Source of the DNA: an uncultured Bacillaceae bacterium
GTDB lineage: Bacteria > Bacillota > Bacilli > Bacillales > Amphibacillaceae
NCBI GenBank assembly: GCA_945639745.1
Contig: CALZEK010000002.1
Location: 1-24,915 of the forward strand
Length of the DNA: 24,915 nucleotides
Direction: 5' to 3'
Positions 16,756 through 24,021 of this stretch are shown here, in pieces. The translations under genes were made by a program, and so were the position numbers. The first letter of the stretch is position 1. Each line of letters begins with the position of its first letter. The notes beneath the pieces are model-generated. The model searched no databases, was not told the DNA's origin, and was given only the letters and a program-made list of their open reading frames with translations.

Positions 16756-17475
16756 ATGAAACTTGAAATATGGTCAGATTATGTATGCCCATTTTGTTAT
16801 ATAGGTAAAAAAACACTGGAAGAAGCATTAGAACAATTTCCAGAAAAAGATAAACTTACTATTGAATTTAAAAGTTTTCAGTTAGATCCAAATACTCCAC
16901 TCTATTCAGGTCAAAATTATTATGATAGTATGGCAGAAAAATTTGGCGGTATTGAAAGAGCAAAAGAAATGACAAGAGGTGTTGCTGAAAAAGCGAAACT
17001 AAGTGGTTTAGAATTTAATTTTGAAAAAATGAAACCGACAAATACCTTTGATGCGCATCGTTTAATGATATTAGCTAAAAAGCATGGTAAAGATTTTGCT
17101 CTTTCTGAAAAAATATTTTATGCGCACTTTACTGATTCAAAAGATATTGGCGATATCGATGTGCTTGCTAATCTTGCAAATAGTATTGGCTTAGATCAGA
17201 CAGAAGTGCAGGAAGTCTTAGAGGACAAAGAACGATTTGCTATTGATGTAGACACTGATATTGCAGAAGCACGTCAATTTGGTATTTCGAGCGTACCTGC
17301 TTTTGTTTTTGATAGAAAGTATCTTGTTTCTGGTGCTCAACCTGTTGAAGCATTTACACAAGCTTTAAATCAAATAGCCAAAGACGCGAGTCCTGCTCCT
17401 AGATTTGAAAATTTAAATACAAACGATACAAGAGAAGAATCATGCGGAGACGATGGATGCGACGTTTCCAAGTAA
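16756..17475 (+). CDS. DsbA-family thiol oxidoreductase, FrnE-like
   Basis: The 239-residue protein has the thioredoxin-fold active site CPFC (Cys11, Cys14) in WSDYVCPFCYIGKK, the inserted helical domain and the cis-proline loop SSVPAFVF (Pro181). There is no signal peptide, so it is cytosolic. A second cysteine pair, C-GDDG-C (Cys230, Cys235), lies at the C-terminus; FrnE of Deinococcus also has a C-terminal CX4C motif that works with the CXXC in disulfide chemistry under oxidative stress. It may be a disulfide isomerase or oxidoreductase. AAGGAG lies about 9 bases before the ATG. It is monocistronic, between two terminators. Confidence 0.88.
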   Translation: MKLEIWSDYVCPFCYIGKKTLEEALEQFPEKDKLTIEFKSFQLDPNTPLYSGQNYYDSMAEKFGGIERAKEMTRGVAEKAKLSGLEFNFEKMKPTNTFDAHRLMILAKKHGKDFALSEKIFYAHFTDSKDIGDIDVLANLANSIGLDQTEVQEVLEDKERFAIDVDTDIAEARQFGISSVPAFVFDRKYLVSGAQPVEAFTQALNQIAKDASPAPRFENLNTNDTREESCGDDGCDVSK

Positions 17476-17480
17476 AGACG

Positions 17481-17515
17481 AAAACACCTTATTCACATGT
17501 GAATAAGGCGTTTTT
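17481..17515. terminator. Bidirectional terminator between frnE-like and DAACS genes
   Basis: The stem CCTTATTCACA/TGTGAATAAGG (17487-17508) is extended by further pairs and flanked by A- and T-runs. It overlaps the stop codon of the minus-strand symporter gene. Confidence 0.88.
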
Positions 17516-18734
17516 ATGTGTGTGCTGGTTTTTTCTTATCAATTACGGCCGCTCCTACAATATCACCTGTTACGTTTGATGCTGTCCCTCCCATACCGAT
17601 GAGCGCATCGACACCAGCGATAAGCGCGACGATTTCAAGCGGCAAACCAAACATACCAAGCACTGCCGATAAGGTTACAAGACCTGCAGCTGGTACACCG
17701 GCGGTTCCAACAGACAGAAGTGTTCCAATAACGACAATAATTAAAAAGTCAAAAACACCTAAATTCAGTCCGGTAATATTTGCTGCAAATACTAGTGACA
17801 CTCCCATTCGCAAAGCCCCACCATCAGAATTAAATATAGCCCCTAATGGCAATGAAAAGTTTGCTGTCGTTTCTGAAATACCTGTTTTCTTAGCCGCTTC
17901 CAGTGCAACCGGTAATGTGGCGATACTGCTTGATGTAAAAAATGCTGTTGTATAAGCAGCTCTTATATTTTTAAAGAAATCAATGACTGAATTACCTGAC
18001 AAGCTTAAAAATGTTGTATAAACAACACTCCATAAAATGACAAGTCCTAAATAAAAGACGCCGGTAAAGAGTAATAAGGATTTTAATGTGACCCAGCCTT
18101 GTGTACCAAATGTCGAAGCACTAATTGCAAAGACACCTATTGGGGCATATAATAAAATTCCTTCTAAAATTTTATAAAATAACTTATTTAATGCTTCAAA
18201 AAAATGATTTAAGACATTGCCATATTCTCTCGTCTTTTCATCTGAGGAAAATATCATTGTTGACATGGCCATACCAATTATAATTGCGATAAATAAAATC
18301 GCCATGAGTTCGCCTGTAGAAAATGCGGCAAAAAGATTTTCTGGCACAATTCTAAATAAAATATCTGAAGCATGAGGGATTTCTGGTTCATCTACTGAAG
18401 TATGAGGTAAAGTTAAGTTTTCTCCAGGGTTGAAAAACAATGCAAGTGACACACCAATTAGTACTGCCATAGCTGTTGTTACCATGTAATAAAAAATGAG
18501 TTTACCACCCATTTTTCCGAGCTGGGCTAGATTCATTTTATTTACTGCAAGCACAACTGTTAAGAATATCACAGGTATTGCTATTAAACTTAATAAGCGA
18601 ATCAATAAGGTCCCAAGCGGTCTTAAAAACTCTGTCTGCTCTCTAAAAATAAGCGCAACGAATAAACCAAGTAAAAAAGCAATTGACATTTTTAAGACGA
18701 ATGGTGTTTTTCGATATTTTGGCCAGATATTCAT
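17514..18734 (-). CDS. Dicarboxylate/amino acid:cation symporter family (DAACS), atypical substrate site
   Basis: The 406-residue membrane protein has the DAACS/glutamate-transporter fold: eight membrane helices and two re-entrant hairpins. Hairpin 1 has the serine-rich TSSSIATLP (267-275). Helix 7 has the N-x-D-G motif in AIFNSDGGALRMG, helix 8 has GVDALIGMGGTASNVTGD (375-391). The Na+-site residues Asp376, Asn387 and Asp391 are kept. The positions of the amino-group-binding Asp and the side-chain-binding Arg of archaeal GltPh (DxMGRT) are both Gly here (Gly380, Gly383), so the substrate is probably not glutamate or aspartate. AAGGAA lies about 8 bases before the ATG. Confidence 0.88.
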   Translation of the reverse strand: MNIWPKYRKTPFVLKMSIAFLLGLFVALIFREQTEFLRPLGTLLIRLLSLIAIPVIFLTVVLAVNKMNLAQLGKMGGKLIFYYMVTTAMAVLIGVSLALFFNPGENLTLPHTSVDEPEIPHASDILFRIVPENLFAAFSTGELMAILFIAIIIGMAMSTMIFSSDEKTREYGNVLNHFFEALNKLFYKILEGILLYAPIGVFAISASTFGTQGWVTLKSLLLFTGVFYLGLVILWSVVYTTFLSLSGNSVIDFFKNIRAAYTTAFFTSSSIATLPVALEAAKKTGISETTANFSLPLGAIFNSDGGALRMGVSLVFAANITGLNLGVFDFLIIVVIGTLLSVGTAGVPAAGLVTLSAVLGMFGLPLEIVALIAGVDALIGMGGTASNVTGDIVGAAVIDKKKPAHT

Positions 18735-18774
18735 TATGGATTCCTTCTTTCTTGCCTATAAAAGCGTGAAGTTA

Positions 18775-18803
18775 ATCGTATGATAAGCTGCTCTTTTAAT
18801 CAA
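18775..18803 (-). promoter_or_regulatory. Sigma-A promoter of the DAACS gene
   Basis: On the minus strand TTGATT (18798-18803) and TACGAT (18775-18780) are separated by 17 bases. Confidence 0.6.
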
Positions 18804-18816
18804 GTTTAATAAACTA

Positions 18817-18856
18817 AATACAAATACGCTTATCAAAAGATAAGCGTATTTGTATT
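18817..18856 (-). terminator. Long perfect hairpin after the SDR gene
   Basis: Two 18-base arms (18817-18834 and 18839-18856) pair without mismatch around an AAAA loop, beginning 7 bases after the SDR stop codon. The downstream side is AT-rich but has only a broken T-run, so it may work as a terminator or an mRNA-stabilising hairpin. Confidence 0.65.
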
Positions 18857-18863
18857 AGGAGTG

Positions 18864-19598
18864 TTACTGAGCAGTTAATCCGCCATCAATAACAAACTCT
18901 GATCCTGTTGAATAACTTGAATCGTCTGATGCTAAGAATAGAACTAAGTTTGAAACTTCTTCTACTTTAGCAATACGTTTCATTGGTATTGTTTTAGCAA
19001 ATGCTTCAACTTGTTCTTTTACATCTTCTTGCATGATCATTGGTGTTTCAATCACGCCTGGGTGAACTGAGTTAACGCGAACACCTTGAGGTGAAAATTC
19101 CATTGCTGCTGCTTTTGTCATTCCACGAACAGCAAATTTTGTATCTGTGTAACCAATCGCTCCACCTACTAAGCCATTCATTGAAGAGATATTAACGATT
19201 GAACCACTACCTGCTTTTCTCATCGACGGCATCACTGCACGCATTCCTAAGAAGACAGAGACTTGGTTAATTTGAACAATTTTATTATAGTCATCTAAAG
19301 TTGTTTCTTCAATTGATTTAGACATTGTAATACCAGCATTATTAACTAAAACATCTACTGGACCAAATGTCTTTTCAGTTTCTTCTATCACATTTTTCCA
19401 GTCTTCTTCACTTGTTACATTTTGTTTCACGAACAATGCATTTTCTCCAAGCTTTTCTGCTAGTGCTTGTCCTTTTTCTTCATTTAAATCTGTGATGACT
19501 ACTTTAGCACCCTCTTTAACAAATAACTCCGCGTGTGCCGCTCCCATACCTTGTGCTGAACCTGTAATAATTGCTACTTTTCCATCTAAACGTGCCAT
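18864..19598 (-). CDS. Short-chain dehydrogenase/reductase (classical SDR)
   Basis: The 244-residue protein has the full classical SDR set: TGSAQGMG (12-19) for the cofactor, Asp37 at the end of strand 2 favouring NAD(H), NNAG (86-89), catalytic Ser139, Tyr150 and Lys154 in YTDTK, and HPGVIETPM. Length is typical. It resembles 3-alpha/20-beta-hydroxysteroid dehydrogenase-type and glucose dehydrogenase-type SDRs; the substrate is not defined. AAGGAGG lies 8 bases before the ATG. It is monocistronic with a perfect TATAAT and an inverted repeat next to it, which suggests inducible control. Confidence 0.9.
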   Translation of the reverse strand: MARLDGKVAIITGSAQGMGAAHAELFVKEGAKVVITDLNEEKGQALAEKLGENALFVKQNVTSEEDWKNVIEETEKTFGPVDVLVNNAGITMSKSIEETTLDDYNKIVQINQVSVFLGMRAVMPSMRKAGSGSIVNISSMNGLVGGAIGYTDTKFAVRGMTKAAAMEFSPQGVRVNSVHPGVIETPMIMQEDVKEQVEAFAKTIPMKRIAKVEEVSNLVLFLASDDSSYSTGSEFVIDGGLTAQ

Positions 19599-19637
19599 CT
19601 ATATTTCCTCCTTGTATTAAAAAAAGATTCATATTAA

Positions 19638-19672
19638 ATAAATAGAGAGAAAAACTCTCTATTTATATTATA
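19638..19672 (-). promoter_or_regulatory. SDR promoter -10 box with abutting inverted repeat
   Basis: On the minus strand a perfect TATAAT (19667-19672) is followed directly by a 12-base inverted repeat (arms 19638-19649 and 19655-19666, loop of five bases) that covers the expected transcription start. This is a common operator position. The -35 region is weak. Confidence 0.55.
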
Positions 19673-19728
19673 CCCGTTTTATCCTTTTTCTAACGAATAT
19701 CATGTGACAATCGCATGACAATCATTTT

Positions 19729-19794
19729 TTAAGCGCTACTATAACTGGACCAGCTAGGACGTCCTCCATCGCGCTTAATCTTGAACCGTGACAA
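19729..19794 (-). CDS. Possible 21-residue peptide gene
   Basis: On the minus strand a TTG at 19794 begins a frame of 21 codons, MSRFKIKRDGGRP followed by SWSSYSSA, ending in TAA at 19729-19731. GGAGG (19802-19806) lies exactly 7 bases upstream, an ideal distance, which is rare by chance. The peptide is basic at the N-terminus and Ser-rich at the C-terminus, with no membrane segment. A TATAAA sits 15-25 bases upstream. I do not recognise the sequence; expression is unproven. It could also be part of a non-coding RNA, since its ends can pair (AAGCG with CGCTT). Confidence 0.4.
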   Translation of the reverse strand: MSRFKIKRDGGRPSWSSYSSA

Positions 19795-19895
19795 GAAACA
19801 ACCTCCGATTATTTTTATAGGAGACTTTAACATCCTTACTTAAATTTATATGCTAAAATAATAAATAGATTACTAATTTAAAAGGAGTGAGATGC

Positions 19896-21068
19896 ATGAA
19901 ACAATTTGAACAATCTGATGCAATTAAACGATTACCTGATCAGTTTTTTGCAAAATTAAATAAACGTGTTCAAGAATTAATCAATGAAGGACACGATGTG
20001 ATTAATTTAGGACAAGGAAATCCTGACTTACCTACTTCTGATCACATTGTAGAAGCACTACAAAAAGCTGCTGCCAATCCTAAACATCATAAATATTCAC
20101 CTTTTCAAGGCTATCCTTCATTTAGAGAAGCAGTCGCTCAATTTTATCAAAAAGAATATGGTGTTGATTTAGATCCAGAGAACGAAGTTGCCTTAATGTT
20201 TGGTTCTAAAATAGGTTTATTTGAAATTAGTCAATGCATGCTTAATCCGGGAGATACGGCCTTAGTTCCTAACCCTGGATACCCTGATTATTTATCTGGT
20301 GTTGCTTTAGCTGATGCAAATCATGAATTAATGCCTTTATTAGAAGAAAACGACTTCTTACCCGATTATAAAGAAATTCCAAAAGAGGTTTTAGAAAAAG
20401 CTAAAATGATGTTTTTAAACTACCCTAATAATCCTACTTCAGGTGTAGCAACAAAAAAATTCTTTGATGAAACTGTTGCGCTAGCAAAACAACATGATTT
20501 TTGTGTTGTTCATGACTTTGCATATGGTGCAATCGGATTTGACGGAGTTAAACAGCCTAGCTTTTTAAGTTCAGAAGGTGCTAAAGATATTGGTATTGAA
20601 ATGTACACTCTATCAAAAACATATAATATGGCTGGCTGGCGAGTTGCTTTTGCCGTAGGTAACCCTTCTATTATTAAAACAATTAATTTATTACAAGACC
20701 ATTTATTTACGAGTTTATTTGGTGCTATTCAAGAGGCTGCAACAGTCGCAATTTCCGGTGATCTTACTTATGTACAAGAACTCGTTGATATTTATGAAAG
20801 CCGTCGCGATGTCTTAGTCACGAGTCTAAATGAAATTGGTTGGAAAGTAACTGCACCAAAAGGCACTTTTTTCACATGGTTCAAAGTGCCACAAGGTTAT
20901 ACTTCAAAACAATTTGCTGATTTATTACTCGAAAAAGCGCATGTTGTTGTTGCTGATGGTAGTGGTTTTGGTAGCCTAGGCGAGGGGTATGTTAGATTTG
21001 GCTTATTAGATTCTGAAGAGAGATTAAAAGAGGCTGCCGAACGTATCGGAAAACTTAATTTATTCTGA
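19896..21068 (+). CDS. Pyridoxal-phosphate aminotransferase class I/II, MtnE-like
   Basis: The 390-residue protein has the fold-type I aminotransferase motifs: INLGQGNPDLPT (36-47), NPGYPDY (126-132), NYPNNPTSG (175-183), DFAYG with Asp207 and Tyr210, and the PLP lysine Lys241 in TLSKTYNMAGWR. The sequence RLPDQFFAKLNKRV and GHDVINLGQGNPDLPT resembles Bacillus MtnE (YkrV), which forms methionine from 4-methylthio-2-oxobutanoate in methionine salvage. The SAM riboswitch unit right behind it supports a role in methionine supply, but the gene is outside that riboswitch. ATG 19896 is chosen because AAGGAG (19882-19887) lies 8 bases upstream; a GTG 9 bases earlier overlaps the site. Confidence 0.85.
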   Translation: MKQFEQSDAIKRLPDQFFAKLNKRVQELINEGHDVINLGQGNPDLPTSDHIVEALQKAAANPKHHKYSPFQGYPSFREAVAQFYQKEYGVDLDPENEVALMFGSKIGLFEISQCMLNPGDTALVPNPGYPDYLSGVALADANHELMPLLEENDFLPDYKEIPKEVLEKAKMMFLNYPNNPTSGVATKKFFDETVALAKQHDFCVVHDFAYGAIGFDGVKQPSFLSSEGAKDIGIEMYTLSKTYNMAGWRVAFAVGNPSIIKTINLLQDHLFTSLFGAIQEAATVAISGDLTYVQELVDIYESRRDVLVTSLNEIGWKVTAPKGTFFTWFKVPQGYTSKQFADLLLEKAHVVVADGSGFGSLGEGYVRFGLLDSEERLKEAAERIGKLNLF

Positions 21069-21078
21069 TAACTATTAA

Positions 21079-21107
21079 TTGACAAAAATTTATTAGAAGC
21101 GTATGAT
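21079..21107 (+). promoter_or_regulatory. Sigma-A promoter of the metNIQ unit
   Basis: A perfect TTGACA (21079-21084), 17 bases, and TATGAT (21102-21107) place the transcript start near 21114, just ahead of the riboswitch. Confidence 0.85.
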
Positions 21108-21129
21108 TTGAATATAAAATTAAATATAA

Positions 21130-21235
21130 CTTATCAAGAGTGATTGAAGGTACAGGCCTTATGATATCACAGCAACCTTCCTAACATCAGGAGCTGGTGC
21201 TTCTTCCTGCAGAATGCAACTTTCTGAAAGATAAG
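21130..21235 (+). ncRNA. SAM-I (S-box) riboswitch
   Basis: The sequence follows the S-box consensus: CTTATCAAGAG, GAAGGTACAGGCC, TTATGATATCACAGCAACC, GGTGCTTCTTCCTGCAGA, closing with GATAAG, which pairs with the first CTTATC as P1 (21130-21135 with 21230-21235). Some core positions differ from the consensus (GAAGGTA for GAGGGA, TATCACAG for AACCCGG), but all segments are in order. GAAAGA (21226-21231) and GGAT (21235-21238) can instead pair with the left arm of the terminator (21251-21260), which is the antiterminator. SAM binding should therefore switch metNIQ off. Confidence 0.88.
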
Positions 21236-21249
21236 GATACATACAAATA

Positions 21250-21285
21250 AATCCTCTTTCAAATCGAAAGAGGATTTTTATTTTG
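21250..21285 (+). terminator. Riboswitch-controlled attenuator terminator
   Basis: An 11-base stem (21250-21260 with 21266-21276) with a five-base loop is followed by TTTTATTTT. It competes with the antiterminator described for the riboswitch. Confidence 0.88.
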
Positions 21286-21303
21286 GTTCAAGGAGGAATT
21301 GGA

Positions 21304-22323
21304 ATGATTGATATACGTCAGGTAAATAAAATTTACCCTGGAAAAAATGGTAAAATCGCTGCTGTTAGCGATGTCAATTTACATATCAATAAAGGTGAAG
21401 TGTTTGGAATTGTCGGATATAGTGGGGCAGGTAAAAGTACATTACTACGTTGTATTAATTTATTAGAACGACCAACTAGCGGTGAGATTTTCATTGATGA
21501 TACAAACTTAACAAATATGTCTATTCAAGAATTACGACAAGCAAGACAGTCAATTGGTATGATTTTTCAAGGCTTTCATTTGGCCTCTTCAAAAACCGCT
21601 GCTGAAAACATCGCTTTTTCTTTACAAGTTGCTGGAATGCCAGCAAAAAAGCGTCATGAACGCGTTAAAGAATTATTAGAACTTGTTGGTCTAGCAGATA
21701 AGGCTGATCATTTTCCAGCTCAATTAAGTGGCGGACAAAAGCAACGTGTTAGTATTGCACGTGCAATCGCTAATAACCCAAAAGTGTTATTATCTGATGA
21801 AGCAACTTCAGCTCTTGATCCTAGTACAACAAAATCTATTCTAAATTTACTTAAAAAAATTAATGAAGAGCTTGGTATTACAATTGTCCTCATTACACAT
21901 GAAATGGAAGTAGTTAAAGAAATTTGCCATCGGTGTGCAGTCATGCAAGATGGTAAAGTTATCGAAGAAGGTCGAACATACGACATCTTCTCAAATCCTA
22001 AAAATGATCTAACAAAGAAGTTTATTGAAACTATTTTAGAATTTAATATTCCTAAAGAATTAATGGCTACTTGTACAGGGACCCTTGTTAAATTACAATT
22101 CGAAGGCAATATTGCCAATGAAGCAATCGTTTCAGACATGCTTCAAGCCTATCCTGTTTCAGGAAATATTTTACACGGTAAAATTGAATACATACGTGAT
22201 GAACCACTAGGTATTTTTATTATGGAACTGCTAGGGAAATCTGATGCGATTAAAGAAGCTTTAGCCTATTTAGAAAAACGAATGAAGCAAGTGGAGGTGA
22301 TTCAACATGGACGCAATCATTAA
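21304..22323 (+). CDS. metN: Methionine ABC transporter ATP-binding protein
   Basis: The 339-residue protein has Walker A GYSGAGKST (38-46), Q-loop FQGF (88-91), signature LSGGQKQR (141-148), Walker B VLLSDE (161-166) and the switch His199 in ITHE. A C-terminal NIL domain (about 260-339) gives the methionine-responsive regulation known for MetN. With MetI and MetQ it imports D/L-methionine. The ATG at 21304 is chosen because AGGAGG lies 7 bases upstream; the in-frame TTG at 21283 falls in the attenuator's T-run. The 3' end overlaps metI by 17 bases. Confidence 0.95.
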   Translation: MIDIRQVNKIYPGKNGKIAAVSDVNLHINKGEVFGIVGYSGAGKSTLLRCINLLERPTSGEIFIDDTNLTNMSIQELRQARQSIGMIFQGFHLASSKTAAENIAFSLQVAGMPAKKRHERVKELLELVGLADKADHFPAQLSGGQKQRVSIARAIANNPKVLLSDEATSALDPSTTKSILNLLKKINEELGITIVLITHEMEVVKEICHRCAVMQDGKVIEEGRTYDIFSNPKNDLTKKFIETILEFNIPKELMATCTGTLVKLQFEGNIANEAIVSDMLQAYPVSGNILHGKIEYIRDEPLGIFIMELLGKSDAIKEALAYLEKRMKQVEVIQHGRNH

Positions 22324-22966
22324 TATTTTACCTGAATTAAATAAAGCTTTTTTTGAAACAATTTATATGGTTGGTATTGCTATATTGATTGCATTACTTA
22401 TCGGGATGCCTTTAGGCATCATTTTATATGTTACAGATAATGGTCTCATTTTAGAAAACCGCTTTATTAAAAGCCTTGCAGGAATCATTACAAATTTAGT
22501 TAGATCGATTCCCTTTATTATTCTTCTTGTTTTTTTACTACCTTTTACAAATTTATTATTAGGCACTCAAATTGGACCCACTGCAGCTGCTGTTCCTTTA
22601 TCAATTGCTGCGATTCCTTTTTTTGCACGAATGGTTGAATCATCTGCACGAGAAATCGATCGCGGTGTGATTGAAGCTGCTGTTTCTGTTGGTGCAAAAC
22701 CTTGGACAATTATTAAAGATATTATTTTACCTGAGGCCAAACCAGGTATTATCAGTGGACTAACAATTACGATTATTAGTTTAATTGGTTATTCTGCCAT
22801 GGCAGGTACAGTTGGGGGAGGTGGTATTGGAGACTTAGCGATTCGTTATGGATATTATCGTTATGATAATGTTGTTATGTACACAACAGTCGTTGTGTTA
22901 ATTGTACTTGTTCAAGTTATTCAGTTTTCTGGAGACTTTATCGCGAAAAAAATTAATAAACGTTAA
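22307..22966 (+). CDS. metI: Methionine ABC transporter permease
   Basis: The 219-residue membrane protein has five predicted helices and the EAA loop EAAVSVGAKPWTIIKDIILPEA, the site of contact with MetN. It matches MetI in length and in TNLVRSIPFIILL and SAMAGTVGGGGIGDLAIRYG. GGAGGTGA lies 6 bases before the ATG, inside the end of metN, so the two are translationally coupled. Confidence 0.95.
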   Translation: MDAIINILPELNKAFFETIYMVGIAILIALLIGMPLGIILYVTDNGLILENRFIKSLAGIITNLVRSIPFIILLVFLLPFTNLLLGTQIGPTAAAVPLSIAAIPFFARMVESSAREIDRGVIEAAVSVGAKPWTIIKDIILPEAKPGIISGLTITIISLIGYSAMAGTVGGGGIGDLAIRYGYYRYDNVVMYTTVVVLIVLVQVIQFSGDFIAKKINKR

Positions 22967-22997
22967 TTGTTAACTTTTAAAAGGAGATTATAATAAA

Positions 22998-23834
22998 ATG
23001 AAAAAATTTAATATACTTATTTTAATTGGTTTACTTACATTAATCCTTGCTGCTTGTGGATCAAATGATTCTACTAATAAGGATGCTACTGACAACTCTT
23101 CAAGTAAAGAGAAGATTACCTTTGGTGCAACGACAGGTCCATACAGTGATATGGTTAATAAAGCAATTAAACCTTTACTTGAAGAAAAAGGATACGATGT
23201 TGAAAACATTGAATTTAGTGATTATGTTCAACCGAATAACGCACTTGATAATGGTGATATTGATGCAAACTTATTTCAACATAAAATATAATATGAAGCA
23301 TTTGCCGAAGAAAATAACATGGATTTAGCCGAGTTGATTATTGTTCCTACTGCTCCGATGGGCTTGTTTTCTAATACATTTAATTCAGTGGAAGAGATTG
23401 AAGATGCTAGCACGATAACTATCGCAAATGATCCTGTTAATTTAGCTCGAACACTTATTATGCTTGAAGATGAAGGATTAATTACAATTGCTGAAGGAAC
23501 TGACCCTTTAACTGCGGCATTAAGTGATATTGAAACTAATCATAAAGATTTAATTTTCCATGAAGTTGAAGCAGGTCAATTACCACGTACAGTCGAAAGT
23601 GAAGATTTATCTGCTGTTCCAGGAAACTTTGCTTTAGCAGCTGATTTTGATTTACTTGATGCGATTGCGCTTGAAGATATGCCTGATGATTATCGTAATC
23701 GCGTTGTTGTCAATAGTAGTGATTTATAAACTGTGTGGGCACAAGATATGAATTGTGTTGTTTTGTGTGTTGAATTCGAAAAAATTATTGATGATGAATT
23801 TGAAGGTTTTGGTAAACCTGAATGGATGAAATAA
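22998..23834 (+). pseudogene. metQ: Methionine-binding lipoprotein metQ with two in-frame stops
   Basis: All 279 codons lie in one frame without indels. The start has a lipoprotein signal (LTLILAAC, Cys20) and AAAGGAGA upstream. The core matches the NlpA/MetQ family: KITFGATTGPYSDMVNKAI, YDVENIEFSDYVQPN, DANLFQH, PTAPMGLFSN and IANDPVNLARTLIMLED. Stop 1 (TAA, 23289-23291) replaces a residue, usually Tyr, after QHKI and is followed in frame by YEAFAEENNMDLAEL. Stop 2 (TAA, 23727-23729) follows VVVNSSDL and is followed in frame by TVWAQDM and EFEKIIDDEFEGFGKPEWMK, the normal C-terminus. A functional protein would need readthrough of both. The length is that of intact MetQ, so the damage is by point mutation. 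It is the last gene of the metNIQ unit. Confidence 0.9.
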
Positions 23835-23838
23835 TTTT

Positions 23839-23871
23839 AAAGCACCCTTAAATTTAAGGGTGCTTTTTTTT
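23839..23871 (+). terminator. Terminator of the metNIQ unit
   Basis: The perfect palindrome GCACCCTTAAATTTAAGGGTGC (23842-23863) with flanking A/T pairs is followed by eight T. It lies just after the ancestral metQ stop, supporting the full-length reading of that gene. Confidence 0.9.
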
Positions 23872-23955
23872 GTTTATCTATTTTGTTTTAATTTCTGTAA
23901 CAATTGATGTGATAACATAGTGCTTAGTATTAACAAATATTATTCATTAATTGGC

Positions 23956-23995
23956 TTTACAAAAAAAATTATATGGATGATAAAACTAAATCATC
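23956..23995 (+). promoter_or_regulatory. Promoter of the BCCT gene with inverted repeat
   Basis: TTTACA (23956-23961) and GATAAA (23979-23984) are separated by 17 bases. An inverted repeat GATGAT-N8-ATCATC (23976-23995) overlaps the -10 box and may be an operator. Confidence 0.4.
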
Positions 23996-24021
23996 AACTA
24001 ATATATAAAGGAGTTAATATA

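Noticed and set aside
17518..17955. Open frame of 145 codons opposite the DAACS gene
   Set aside because: It is the antisense shadow of a clear membrane protein gene, with no ribosome binding site; the same holds for antisense frames at 6418-6698, 12759-13058 and 21720-22139.
23047..23328. 93-codon frame overlapping metQ
   Set aside because: It is an out-of-frame shadow of metQ with no family match or ribosome binding site.
23289..23729. Recoding of TAA as an amino acid in metQ
   Set aside because: TAA ends many intact genes here (for example metN, metI, frnE-like), and selenocysteine and pyrrolysine use TGA and TAG.
23319..23729. Second half of metQ as a separate gene starting at the internal ATG
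   Set aside because: The ATG is an internal methionine of the MetQ fold with no ribosome binding site, and the codons before it continue the family sequence.
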